Assembly (NCBI GenBank): GCA_003697365.1
Contig: RFGP01000134.1
Location: 1-34,150, forward strand
DNA from: Chloroflexota bacterium
Lineage (GTDB): Bacteria; Chloroflexota; Anaerolineae; Aggregatilineales; J027
Direction of reading: 5' to 3'
DNA: 34,150 bases
The notes under the pieces are model-generated. The model worked only from the letters and a program-made list of their open reading frames with translations, was not told the origin of the DNA and searched no databases. The position numbers and the translations under genes are program-made. Below, piece after piece: positions 23,713 to 33,000 of this stretch (within the stretch, counting starts at the first letter, position 1; every line of letters begins with the position of its first letter).

Positions 23713-24777
23713 ATGCTGGCTAAATATCAAAAATTATCTTTAGGGGCTAAATTCACGTTGATTTTACTGGGCATTTTTGTTGTTGGGATGACAATTGGCG
23801 GGATAGTGATTTATCAATTAGCGCAACAAGTCGCCGAGCGAAGCATTACAAATCGCAGTGAAGCGATGCTTGACACGATGAATGCTGTCCGCACATATAC
23901 TAGTACGCACGTGAACCCTGAACTGGCTGATCGCTTGATGACGGAGGCTGAATTCATACCGGAGACAGTACCAGCTTATTCCGCGCGCACAGTGTTTGAA
24001 ACGTTTCGACAACAAGAAAATTATGCGCATTACTCATACAAAGAAGCGACTTTAAACCCCACCAATCCTCAAGATCGCGCTGATCAATTTGAATCTGATT
24101 TAGTGTCTCAGTTTCACGCTGATGATAGTCTTGATGAAATCACAGGGTATCGAGAAATTGACGGCGAGCGCGTGTATTTCATCGCGCATCCAATGCGTGT
24201 GACGAGCGAAACGTGTTTGAATTGTCATGGTTCGCCTGAAAACGCGCCCCCAAGTTTATTGAATACGTATGGCGATCAAAATGGGTTTGGGTGGCAATTG
24301 GGCGAGATTGTGGCCGCACAAGTCATTTATGTGCCAGCAGGTGATGTTCTCAATGGCACCCGTCAAGTTTTTTTTGCGGCCATGGGCATTTTTACCGTTA
24401 TTTTTGGGGTGGCGATTATCATGTTGAATCGCCTTTTACGCCCCACTGTGCTGACACCGATCGCAACGATTTCTGCACTGGCAGAACAATTGGGGCGCGG
24501 CAATGATGAAACCCGCGAGATCACGCTTTCAGAACTTTCGGCACGAGGAGATGAAGTGGGTAGCATGGCGCGCGTTTTTCAACGTATGGCGGAAAATGTG
24601 CGCAAACGCGAACGTGAATTAAAGAGCGAAGTCCAACAGTTACGTGTGGTCATTGATCAAGAAAAACGTCAACGGGAAGTTGAACAAATTGCAGATACTG
24701 ACTATTTTCGGACGCTGCAATCCAAAGCTGCACAACTTCGCGAACGGCTGAATAACCCACCAACAAGCGGTGATTAG
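23713..24777 (+). CDS. Tll0287-like (DUF3365) c-type haem sensor with HAMP and coiled coil
   Basis: Counting from ATG 23713: a membrane helix at about 15-36, an external domain of about 170 residues with C-L-N-C-H at 168-172 (covalent c-type haem attachment), then a second helix near 217-236 and a HAMP-like region. This is the Tll0287-like domain layout known from cyanobacterial and other sensor proteins, probably a redox or gas sensor. The protein ends in a coiled coil (about 290-345) with no histidine kinase, cyclase or methyl-accepting domain, so its output is not encoded in the same chain. ATG 23713 has AAGGA 10 bases upstream; a GTG at 23695 is the alternative. The last four bases overlap the convergent GNAT gene. 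Confidence 0.86.
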   Translation: MLAKYQKLSLGAKFTLILLGIFVVGMTIGGIVIYQLAQQVAERSITNRSEAMLDTMNAVRTYTSTHVNPELADRLMTEAEFIPETVPAYSARTVFETFRQQENYAHYSYKEATLNPTNPQDRADQFESDLVSQFHADDSLDEITGYREIDGERVYFIAHPMRVTSETCLNCHGSPENAPPSLLNTYGDQNGFGWQLGEIVAAQVIYVPAGDVLNGTRQVFFAAMGIFTVIFGVAIIMLNRLLRPTVLTPIATISALAEQLGRGNDETREITLSELSARGDEVGSMARVFQRMAENVRKRERELKSEVQQLRVVIDQEKRQREVEQIADTDYFRTLQSKAAQLRERLNNPPTSGD

Positions 24778-25715
24778 GTGACGGGTTTTTGGTAGATTAA
24801 TGTCTCTTGTTCAATGGTAAACCCGATCTTCTGAAAATAGGCTACTTGGGGCGGACGACTAACTAACACTATGGCGCGTTTGTGTGATGTATGCGCTTGC
24901 AGCGTTCTTAAGCCGATATTTAAGCAGGCCTGCCCTAAATTCATCCCACGCCAAGCGCGTCGCACGCCAACATAGGCGACTTGACCCGCTTCAGAATCAT
25001 CTTCTGTTTGCGGAAACAAAACCGACACTGCCGCTATGGCTTTGCCTTCCCATGCAACAGTCACATATAGCGGATCAAAAAACGGATGTAGCATCAGTGC
25101 TTCAAAACTCGGTGGATTCGCGGCACCAATATCTTGGTTGATCTCTCGCAGGGTTGTACTAAGTGCTCCAGCATCTTGATCGGTGTAAGGTCTGAATTCA
25201 ATGGTGGGGGGGAAAGCGGGCAATGGGCGCATCTCATCTAGTCGCAATGCAAGGCGTGTGATTGTTTGCACGATAGTGTAGGCGTGTTTTTCTAATAAAT
25301 CGCGCAACCAACGCCTTTGACTGTGTACTCCATGTATCATCATGACAGTTGTCGATGCATCAGCATATTCAAGGGCGAGTTTGGCATGATTTTCGGCACG
25401 TTCTAATAAGAATTCTTCTAGCCCACGCCCACGATAAATTGGATGAATGTTGAGCTCTTGATACACATAAGTATAGGGTGGGGCGATGAGCGCTGCTAAT
25501 GTGGCCACCATGTTGCCGTGCGCATCCACGACCAGCAAAATATCACGTTCAGGGTGCAGTTGTTCGTCTTGCCAAAAAGCACTGAGCTGTTCGACTGTAT
25601 TAACCTGTTCGATACCCATATCCATTTGGGCACACTGATTCGCAAAAGCGACAATCTGAGGTATATCTTCAATCGTTGGGTGGCGCATCTCTAGACCACG
25701 CAAGTTTGGGAACAT
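24774..25715 (-). CDS. Tandem GNAT N-acetyltransferase
   Basis: The 313-residue cytoplasmic protein contains two GNAT folds. The first (about 8-150) has a beta-4/alpha-3 signature IHPIYRGRGLEEFLLERA; the second (about 165-310) has VGVRRAWRGMNLGQACLNIGL, a variant of R-x-x-G-x-G-x-A, followed by VAYFQKIGF, the typical end of GNAT domains. Tandem GNAT proteins include mycothiol synthase and several drug-resistance enzymes; the substrate here cannot be told. The first domain also has an imperfect acetyl-CoA loop, so one domain may be structural. It converges on the haem sensor (4-base overlap). Confidence 0.85.
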   Translation of the reverse strand: MFPNLRGLEMRHPTIEDIPQIVAFANQCAQMDMGIEQVNTVEQLSAFWQDEQLHPERDILLVVDAHGNMVATLAALIAPPYTYVYQELNIHPIYRGRGLEEFLLERAENHAKLALEYADASTTVMMIHGVHSQRRWLRDLLEKHAYTIVQTITRLALRLDEMRPLPAFPPTIEFRPYTDQDAGALSTTLREINQDIGAANPPSFEALMLHPFFDPLYVTVAWEGKAIAAVSVLFPQTEDDSEAGQVAYVGVRRAWRGMNLGQACLNIGLRTLQAHTSHKRAIVLVSRPPQVAYFQKIGFTIEQETLIYQKPVT

Positions 25716-25783
25716 AGCATGTTTTCCTGAGTTTTTATTGTGGTGAATATTATAGCGGGAAGGGCGCTCTTGTTCTAGATTGG

Positions 25784-25815
25784 AGAGTGGCCACTAAGGC
25801 AGGAATGACCACTCT
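25784..25815 (-). terminator. Hairpin after the S33 hydrolase gene
   Basis: AGAGTGGCCA (25784-25793) and TGACCACTCT (25806-25815) form a 10-bp stem with one mismatch around a 12-base loop. On the minus strand it starts 13 bases after the stop. No T-tract is seen. Confidence 0.5.
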
Positions 25816-25828
25816 TACCTAAGAGGAT

Positions 25829-27754
25829 TTATTCAGCAATACGAATGCTTGCCAAAATTGGATCAAGTACTACTGTACGTAGGTTTTCTAACTCTTCCGC
25901 AGAGGCGATTAACAATACGACAAATACGCCGTTATCGTCTGCAGGTGCCAAAGCGATAATTGTTGAGTTGCCTTGAAGCTCGGTATTGAAAATTTGCCAC
26001 TCGCGCCCGCCAATGGTGAACATGCCAATCGGATTATCAAACGAGATATTTGAAGATAAGGAATTGATCACCATGTCTACATTGTCCACTGGAAATAGTA
26101 GTATTGAAACCCCCAGCGTCAAATTATTGGGTGGAGAGAAAGTGCCCTCACTTATTTCTTCCCAATCGCTAGGCAAATCGGCTTCTAGTGCTGTTCCTAA
26201 AGCGTCTACAAATTGACGAGTGCTGAATTCAAGTGCATCACCGCTAAAAGGAACATTAAAGCTCACGGCCAATGTATTGATACAAGAATCATCTGGTGGT
26301 GTTGTGGGATCATTAAGAAATGCGATCAACATTTGTGTAGCACACTCACTAGAAATGCTTGCTCCGTGCCCTGCATTAGGATACACGTACACATAACTGT
26401 TGCTAAAACCCTCAGCAATGAGGTCGCCCCATTCTGGTGGTGTAATGGGGTCAAATGCTCCACTCATCACCAATGTAGGAATATCGCTTTGAACAACCTG
26501 ATTATCAATGTCTTGGGGCTGTTGACCATCATCAAAAAGCTCACATAACCAGAAGAAATTTTGTATATTCGTAGAATACAATGATTGCAAGATGGCACGT
26601 GTAGCAGCGATGTTGTCGGCATATTCGTTTGGGTCATTGAAGCCAATTTCATCATTGCACATAACAGCTGCGTACATTGCATCAGTGCTAAACGACAGAT
26701 CAATAATGTCTAGCAATAGAAGCTGACTTAACAGTGTTGTGTTACCTTGCTGTAAATCGTAGATTGTGCGTGGTATAAGCGGGAAGGTGTCTGCGCTATA
26801 TAGCGCGCTAAAAATTGTGTTCAGCAACCGATCTCCGTTTACATAGACATTATATGAAGCACCATCAAGCGGATTTGTGATCTCGATTATAATGGGATTC
26901 GCGTTTAATTCATCATATAACGTATCTAATACGCTCGCTAAATCGGGGTAGTTTGTATTGCATTCTGTATTTAAGGCGCAGGCTTCTTGTAATGTGTTCA
27001 GTGCACGTTCAAAATTTAGCGGGATAAGCTCGTATAAATCAATCGTTAGGGGAACGTTACTGTCTAACACGACGCTACGGATTTTTTCCGAGTGATCGCG
27101 GATAACGTATTGAGCGAGCATTGTGCCATAAGATATGCCATAAAGATTGTAGCTTTCATACCCCAAAGCGTCCATAATATCTGCTACATCGGCGGCATTT
27201 TGTGTTGAATTAATGGCATTCAGATCGATGCGCGCGCTCAATTCTTCACGACAGCGTTGAACGACATCCCTATAATCTTCCAGTATATCGTCAATGGGGC
27301 GGTTGTCTTCAAAAAGTGCGAAATTAAAAGCCTTGAGTTCTTCACATTCAAGGTTGGGTTCTGAAAATCCTATCCCGCGTTGATCAAAAACGATCACATC
27401 ACGATAAGCTAAGTGTGGCTTGATTAATCTATCATAATTAAATACAACAGTATCGAGAGTGCGCCCACCGGGCCCGCCATCCAAATAAATGAGCGGATCA
27501 GGTGCAGGCGTATCCGTTTCGGCAACAAAAACAGCTACAGCGAGGCGAATGGTCGGGCTGTCGGCTTGGTTGCGATCTAGTGGAACAGCAACATACCCAC
27601 ATCGAACTTCAGCAGCTTCAAGCGGAAGGCTAAAAGGACAGTCCGCCTCTTCAAAGGTCGGACTCTCGCCTTCTTGAGCATGAATAACGGCGAAGTGTGT
27701 ACTTCCCAACACAAAGGATAGGGTGAGCATTAAGAGTAAAAACAATCGACGCAT
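25829..27754 (-). CDS. Secreted alpha/beta hydrolase, S33 (TAP-like) peptidase family
   Basis: The 641-residue protein has a signal peptide (MRRLFLLLML, cleavage near VIHA-QEG at 26). The hydrolase fold shows an oxyanion loop LDGGPGG at 91-97, a FDQRGIGFS at 123-131, nucleophile Ser208 in G-I-S-Y-G, Asp435 in GAFDPITPP and His463 in NAGHG, the S33 tripeptidyl-aminopeptidase-like triad. Such enzymes release short peptides or amino acids outside the membrane. Residues about 495-641 form an extra C-terminal domain of unknown role, rich in beta strands. A -35/-10 pair lies just upstream. The Cys residues in 38-52 and elsewhere suggest disulfides. Confidence 0.88.
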   Translation of the reverse strand: MRRLFLLLMLTLSFVLGSTHFAVIHAQEGESPTFEEADCPFSLPLEAAEVRCGYVAVPLDRNQADSPTIRLAVAVFVAETDTPAPDPLIYLDGGPGGRTLDTVVFNYDRLIKPHLAYRDVIVFDQRGIGFSEPNLECEELKAFNFALFEDNRPIDDILEDYRDVVQRCREELSARIDLNAINSTQNAADVADIMDALGYESYNLYGISYGTMLAQYVIRDHSEKIRSVVLDSNVPLTIDLYELIPLNFERALNTLQEACALNTECNTNYPDLASVLDTLYDELNANPIIIEITNPLDGASYNVYVNGDRLLNTIFSALYSADTFPLIPRTIYDLQQGNTTLLSQLLLLDIIDLSFSTDAMYAAVMCNDEIGFNDPNEYADNIAATRAILQSLYSTNIQNFFWLCELFDDGQQPQDIDNQVVQSDIPTLVMSGAFDPITPPEWGDLIAEGFSNSYVYVYPNAGHGASISSECATQMLIAFLNDPTTPPDDSCINTLAVSFNVPFSGDALEFSTRQFVDALGTALEADLPSDWEEISEGTFSPPNNLTLGVSILLFPVDNVDMVINSLSSNISFDNPIGMFTIGGREWQIFNTELQGNSTIIALAPADDNGVFVVLLIASAEELENLRTVVLDPILASIRIAE

Positions 27755-27791
27755 CTTTTATCTTTCTTTGCTTATTTGGACAAGATTGCTC

Positions 27792-27819
27792 TTTATATTT
27801 TAAACTATCTTGCACACAA
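27792..27819 (-). promoter_or_regulatory. Candidate promoter of the S33 hydrolase gene
   Basis: On the minus strand TTGTGT (27814-27819) and TATAAA (27792-27797) are 16 bases apart, with the ATG 37 bases further down at 27754. Confidence 0.4.
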
Positions 27820-27872
27820 AGTGATAACTAGATAATAGTAACAAGCAACTTCAAGCTATAGGAGTGAATTTT

Positions 27873-30098
27873 ATGAAAAAACATAAATTATGGCTTTTTT
27901 TGATACTAGCTATTTTGGGGGTGGTGATTGATGCTGGAAATTCTTCGCATACGATACAGGGACAGTCTAACATTAATCCTAGTTTTTCGATCAGTAACTC
28001 ATCTCCTACATTAGGGGAATCCCTTATCATTAGTGGAGAAGGATTAGCGCCCAATACTGCTTATTATATTGGCGTTCCACAGGCAGGTACTCTAAAACTC
28101 TATAATGAGAATGAAATGGGCGCGCGTTCAGCACGATTAGTTGAACCACCATATCTATCATTGGATGCTCGGAGTAATTTCGCTGTCAATTATGATGAAT
28201 ATGAGCAAATTTTGTTTTTCGTAGATTATTATGCCGTACAAACTAGCGATGTTGTAAATCGGTCTTTGCGCTTTAAATCATTCGATATTTACGCAGATAA
28301 TGGTTTTGAGTATGAAGTCGATTATCCGTTTATGCCATCCTCTTACGAAAATTGGTTGACATTGCGCCTTGTGCTAGATAAAGCTGTAGGCGCGCTAGGA
28401 ACAGGTCAACAACTGATTGCGCCGACTGAGGGCATAGATGCATATATTAGCCAAGTGCAAAAAGTGCCCGCATGGAACGTTGTTACTGATGATAAGGGAG
28501 CATTTACGGCAACCATTATAGCGCCACGTCGTTTGTCATCAGATGGTTCTAATGGTTTAAACTTTGAAATTTTATTGTACGATCAATCTTTAGAAAACAC
28601 TTGGACAATAGGGGCATTCACACTGAATCCACCTTATGAAGATTATCGTGAAATACGCGAATTAATTGCGTTTCATTACTTACTCGTGCGTCCTGATTAT
28701 ACATGGACAGATCGGAGCGCTGCTGTTTTTGCGAATCAGATAGCCTCGCCAAATGTTTTCCGTGTTGATTGGGAAGTAGGATATATGGGAGCAGTTTTTG
28801 AAGCGTTGGGCGCAAACGATCTTGCCTATGAACAGGCTTTCCGCATTTGCCGCACACAAACCGAAGATGGTGAAATTGGAGTTGTTCGCAATCACAGCGA
28901 TTCGGCAATAGCAGGATACTATACAATCCGTAGCATTTATGAGGCAACACTCGATCGTTTCTTAGATAATTGCTTAATTCGTCTTGCGAACTACACTATC
29001 AGTAACTATCGGGCTGATGAAGATGTTTATCCACAGTTCACAGATGATGAATATTGGGCGGATGCAATGGGCATTGGCAAGACCTTCTTCCTAGCCTATA
29101 TCGCTCAGCGTTTTGATAATCCCATATATCAAGATGCTGCCGATAATATTATGTGGTTTCCACTTCAGCATATGATCAACGAAGAAGGGCGCTTTATACA
29201 TCGTTATAATTTTGTGACGGATGAAGTCGTAGTGGATTGGTGGATTGGTGCGCAAGGTTGGGCATTAATGGGTTTATATGAGTATCAATTCTGGACAGAA
29301 GATCAATCATTGCTCGATGCTATGCGTCTTGCAGCACAAAATTTGGCCAATTGGTTAGTCGCTCAACCACTTTCGCGGATTTATGATGAGGATATTACAC
29401 GCGCTTCACAGATCGCTTACTATTTACGTAAGCTAAGTTTGGATGAGCGCTATGATGCTCAAGAACGTGCTACTTGGGCTGCCCTTGCTGATCAGCTCTT
29501 CTTGCTATCAGTACGCGATAAATCTACTGATACTTCTAATCTTAATCGCTATGGGATCACAATATATGAATATGACGGTGTTAAGTGGGCGTTTACTGAC
29601 TTGTTCTTATTGTACTATTTGGACGAATTTTTCCCCGATACGTTATTTTTTCCCAACAATAGCTCAGAAACCTATACATTAGCTGAACCAATGCTTGAAG
29701 GACAGCTTTGTGAGTTGTTACTCTTGTCTGAAGATTTATCAACGCAACCTACTACTAATTATGTCATAGAAGTAAGCCTAGATGGGGCACTACTAAAAGG
29801 AAATGTTGAGCCTAAAACAATTTTACAATGCACAAAACGCCCATTATACGTTTTAGCTGATGGCGGACTTTTCACTGCCCGTATAGATGTCTGGGATGAG
29901 GCTTTACGCAAATTTTACTTAAATGGAAGCGGTGGGAATTTATTAGTTCAAGTAGGTGATTTATTGGCAGAGCAAACCTACGCTGTGGAACGAGACGGCA
30001 CCTTGTGGCAAGAACTATTATCTGACAGCGAAGGGAACTTATCGATTGTTATTGATGATGGCGAGGTGGATAGTGTATTTCAAATACGGCTACCCTAA
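27873..30098 (+). CDS. Secreted alpha/alpha-toroid protein, GH88/GH105-like
   Basis: Start at ATG 27873: AGGAG lies 8 bases upstream, and the product opens with a signal peptide (MKKHKLWLFLILAILGVVI, cleavage about 24-30). Residues about 35-250 are beta-rich (Ig-like). The middle (about 255-630) is a run of amphipathic helices with Trp/Tyr-rich turns, including WADAMGIGKTFFLAYIAQRF near 395-414 and DWWIGAQGWALMGLYEY near 455-471. These resemble the W-x-D and W-x-x-G-x-G-W segments of unsaturated glucuronyl/rhamnogalacturonyl hydrolases. The C-terminal 110 residues are again beta-rich. Carbohydrate cleavage outside the cell is inferred. The end overlaps the convergent kinase gene by 9 bases. 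Confidence 0.7.
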   Translation: MKKHKLWLFLILAILGVVIDAGNSSHTIQGQSNINPSFSISNSSPTLGESLIISGEGLAPNTAYYIGVPQAGTLKLYNENEMGARSARLVEPPYLSLDARSNFAVNYDEYEQILFFVDYYAVQTSDVVNRSLRFKSFDIYADNGFEYEVDYPFMPSSYENWLTLRLVLDKAVGALGTGQQLIAPTEGIDAYISQVQKVPAWNVVTDDKGAFTATIIAPRRLSSDGSNGLNFEILLYDQSLENTWTIGAFTLNPPYEDYREIRELIAFHYLLVRPDYTWTDRSAAVFANQIASPNVFRVDWEVGYMGAVFEALGANDLAYEQAFRICRTQTEDGEIGVVRNHSDSAIAGYYTIRSIYEATLDRFLDNCLIRLANYTISNYRADEDVYPQFTDDEYWADAMGIGKTFFLAYIAQRFDNPIYQDAADNIMWFPLQHMINEEGRFIHRYNFVTDEVVVDWWIGAQGWALMGLYEYQFWTEDQSLLDAMRLAAQNLANWLVAQPLSRIYDEDITRASQIAYYLRKLSLDERYDAQERATWAALADQLFLLSVRDKSTDTSNLNRYGITIYEYDGVKWAFTDLFLLYYLDEFFPDTLFFPNNSSETYTLAEPMLEGQLCELLLLSEDLSTQPTTNYVIEVSLDGALLKGNVEPKTILQCTKRPLYVLADGGLFTARIDVWDEALRKFYLNGSGGNLLVQVGDLLAEQTYAVERDGTLWQELLSDSEGNLSIVIDDGEVDSVFQIRLP

Positions 30099-33000
30099 TT
30101 GGCGAATATAGAGAATTTCAGTAGTCGCATCACAGCTTGTATATAGCAACATCGCATCATCTAGCATTTGATAGCGAGCGCCGCCACTTAAATGACGTGC
30201 ATACTCTACAAGAGTGCGTGCGTATTGCAGGGGCATTTGCCAATGCTGTGCATATTCAAGGCTGCTTTGCCAATGTGCTTCTGCTTGCTCGAAATTGCCT
30301 TCAATCCATGCACGAGTGCCCAACCAACGCTGCGCATAAACCGCCGCAATGGGCGCTCGTGTGACCATATGCGATAAGCGATATTGTAAATAAGCAACAT
30401 CAGCCAAGACTTCAGACGTGCGCACGCTTCTTGTTTCATGGAGTAAATACAAAACTTGTAAGGCGCTGTCAATACCGTTAATACGCCAAATGACTGTATC
30501 TCCAAGTTGGCGCAGCGCTTCTGTGGCGCGTTGGGCTTGAATTTGCGCCGTTTCATAGTCTCCTAGATGAAAGTAGGCTAAGGCACTTAGTCCTAGTGCA
30601 CGCACAGACATAGGAAATTGGTTTTCTTGCGTGAGCAGAATAGATTGCTCAGTTTGTCGGATAGTCGTTTGGAGTTGATCGAAGCGATAAATATTGATCT
30701 CAGCCTGCCCATTTAATCCCCAAATAAGAAATTGAATATCACCGCGTTGCTTGGCAGATTCTGAAATGCGCTGCCGTGTTTTGAGTGCTATATCCAAATC
30801 TGCGCGGTGTTGCAACTCTAAAAATGCTTGTAATGACCATAACTCTTCTAGGCGGCGATTGTCTTTGAGTTCCTGAAAAATGGGAATGGCTTCGTTTACT
30901 GCTAATAAAATATCTGGCCAATCAGCGTGTAGCATAGCGATATTGGCACGCTGAAGCCAAGACCAGCCTAAGATACTAGGATTATTGATGCTGCTAGCAA
31001 TAGAGACTGCTAGGCGGCTATAGGTGCGGGCAGTTTCAAAATCTCCTTCAATGTGAAAAATGCGGGCTGCTGTCGCATATAATTGGGCGAGTAGATCAGA
31101 AACACCGATATGTTCAGCTAAATTAACACCACGTAAGCCGACATATTGGGCTAATTCTTGTTCAGAAAGCAGACTGGCAACTTCTGATAAGCGATCTAAG
31201 ATGCGCACTGTCTCCATCATGCGCGGTGTATGAATAGTGATCGTACCAATGTGATTGAGTAGATCAGCTTGGTGCTGATACTGTTCTAGAAGCTCTTCTT
31301 GTAATCGTTGCTTCAAAAGCGTTGGTTGGCGCGGAATGTATTCTCCTAACAATTCAGCAGCACTAAAGAGACTTTCACGTGCTTTGAGTGTTTGCCCGAC
31401 ATAAAAATAGGCATCTCCCAACAGGCGCAGCAAATGAGCGCGTCGTAAAGGAGACCATGCGGGGAGATTGGGATTTGCTGAGAGCTCTGTTGCGCGTTCC
31501 AAAAATGCGAGTGCCATATGCGGGGAGTTTGTTTGCATAAGATATTCACCCGCCACAGCGCTATAATGTCGTGCTTTGAGATGGTCTTGTCCTTCGTGAT
31601 AATGATAAGCGAGCATTGAGGCTTTTTGTCGTATGTCCCCATAGACGCGCTCAATGGCATTGGCAACTTGCAGATGCATTGCGCAACGTGTTTGCTCATC
31701 TGGTATATAGTATTCTAGAATGCCTTGCCGCAACTGTTCATGCGCAATATACCATTGATTTTCAATTTTGGTGAGGATGGCGGCATTCAAGTTATCTGTC
31801 AGCCATTGGTTTAAATTAACATCAGCGTTAATTGCGCGCAAAACAGACAGATCGAGCTCTCTTCCGATAAGTGCAGCCATTGCCAAAAGCGGGCGATGAA
31901 CATGTGGAATGTGCTCTAGACGACGCTGAATGAGGGCTTGCGCGTTGCTGGTGCGTAATGTGTTAGGAATATCTAGCTCAATAATGCCGCGCAATGTGCC
32001 GGCTTGGCTGGCGAGTGCCCGAATAATCTCGACGATCAGCAATGGATTTCCCCCTGTTTCGCGCTCCAACAAGTCAATTAACTGTGCATTGTGCCTAATA
32101 GTGCCCAAAATGGATTCACTTAGCGCGACGATCTCCTCAACTTCAAATCGTCGGAGCTTTATTAAGTTGGCATAAGGAAATCGCTTAGGTAGAGCTGGGT
32201 ATTCATCGTCTCGATAGGAGCCAATCCATAAAATAGGAAGACGGCTAAAAGCACTATGTAGCCGTTGCAAAATACGCAACTCTTCTAGAGTGGCCCAGTG
32301 CAAATCTTCCATAATGATTACAATTGGGCTGCTTTGATGAGTGAGTAGCATCAGCCATAAATCAACAATATGGTTTAGATCATTGGTGACGAGTGTAGCA
32401 GGCAAAAAAGTGGGGGGCAGATCGCGAAGTTCAAAAATGTCAGGAACAAGCTCATATAACTGCGCTGCTTCGGCGGCTGATAGGTTGGCGGCAAGGGCGA
32501 GTCGGCGTGGGATGTCTCCCCACAGGTGTTGAAAGGTGCCATCTGAATGTGCTTGACCGCGCACAACCAGCGCGCCTTTAACTAATGCCCGAATGCGAAT
32601 TTCTTCTAATAGGCGGCTTTTGCCCGCGCCGCTTTCACCACCAATGAGCCATGCGCTGCCTTTTCCTTCAAGCGCAGATTGTAGCGCATATTCTAATTCT
32701 GCAAGTTCGGCTTCACGCCCTACAAAGCTGGGTGTGCGAATCACACTCTCATGAATTTCTACAGTCTCTACGCTGATGCTGTAATTTGCACATTGAGCAA
32801 GCGCATAGATAACCGCCTCTGTATCGGAAGGGCGATTTTCAGGCGATTTTTCCAGCATCTGGCTAATGACGTATTGCAGCGCTTTGGGTTCAATGCCTTC
32901 TGCGCGAAGTTGTTCGCGTTTTTCATCTAGGGGGCTAAAATCTGGTGATGCGCTTAAAATGCTATCAATAAACAAACGTTGATCTTCTTGTTGAAAAGGA

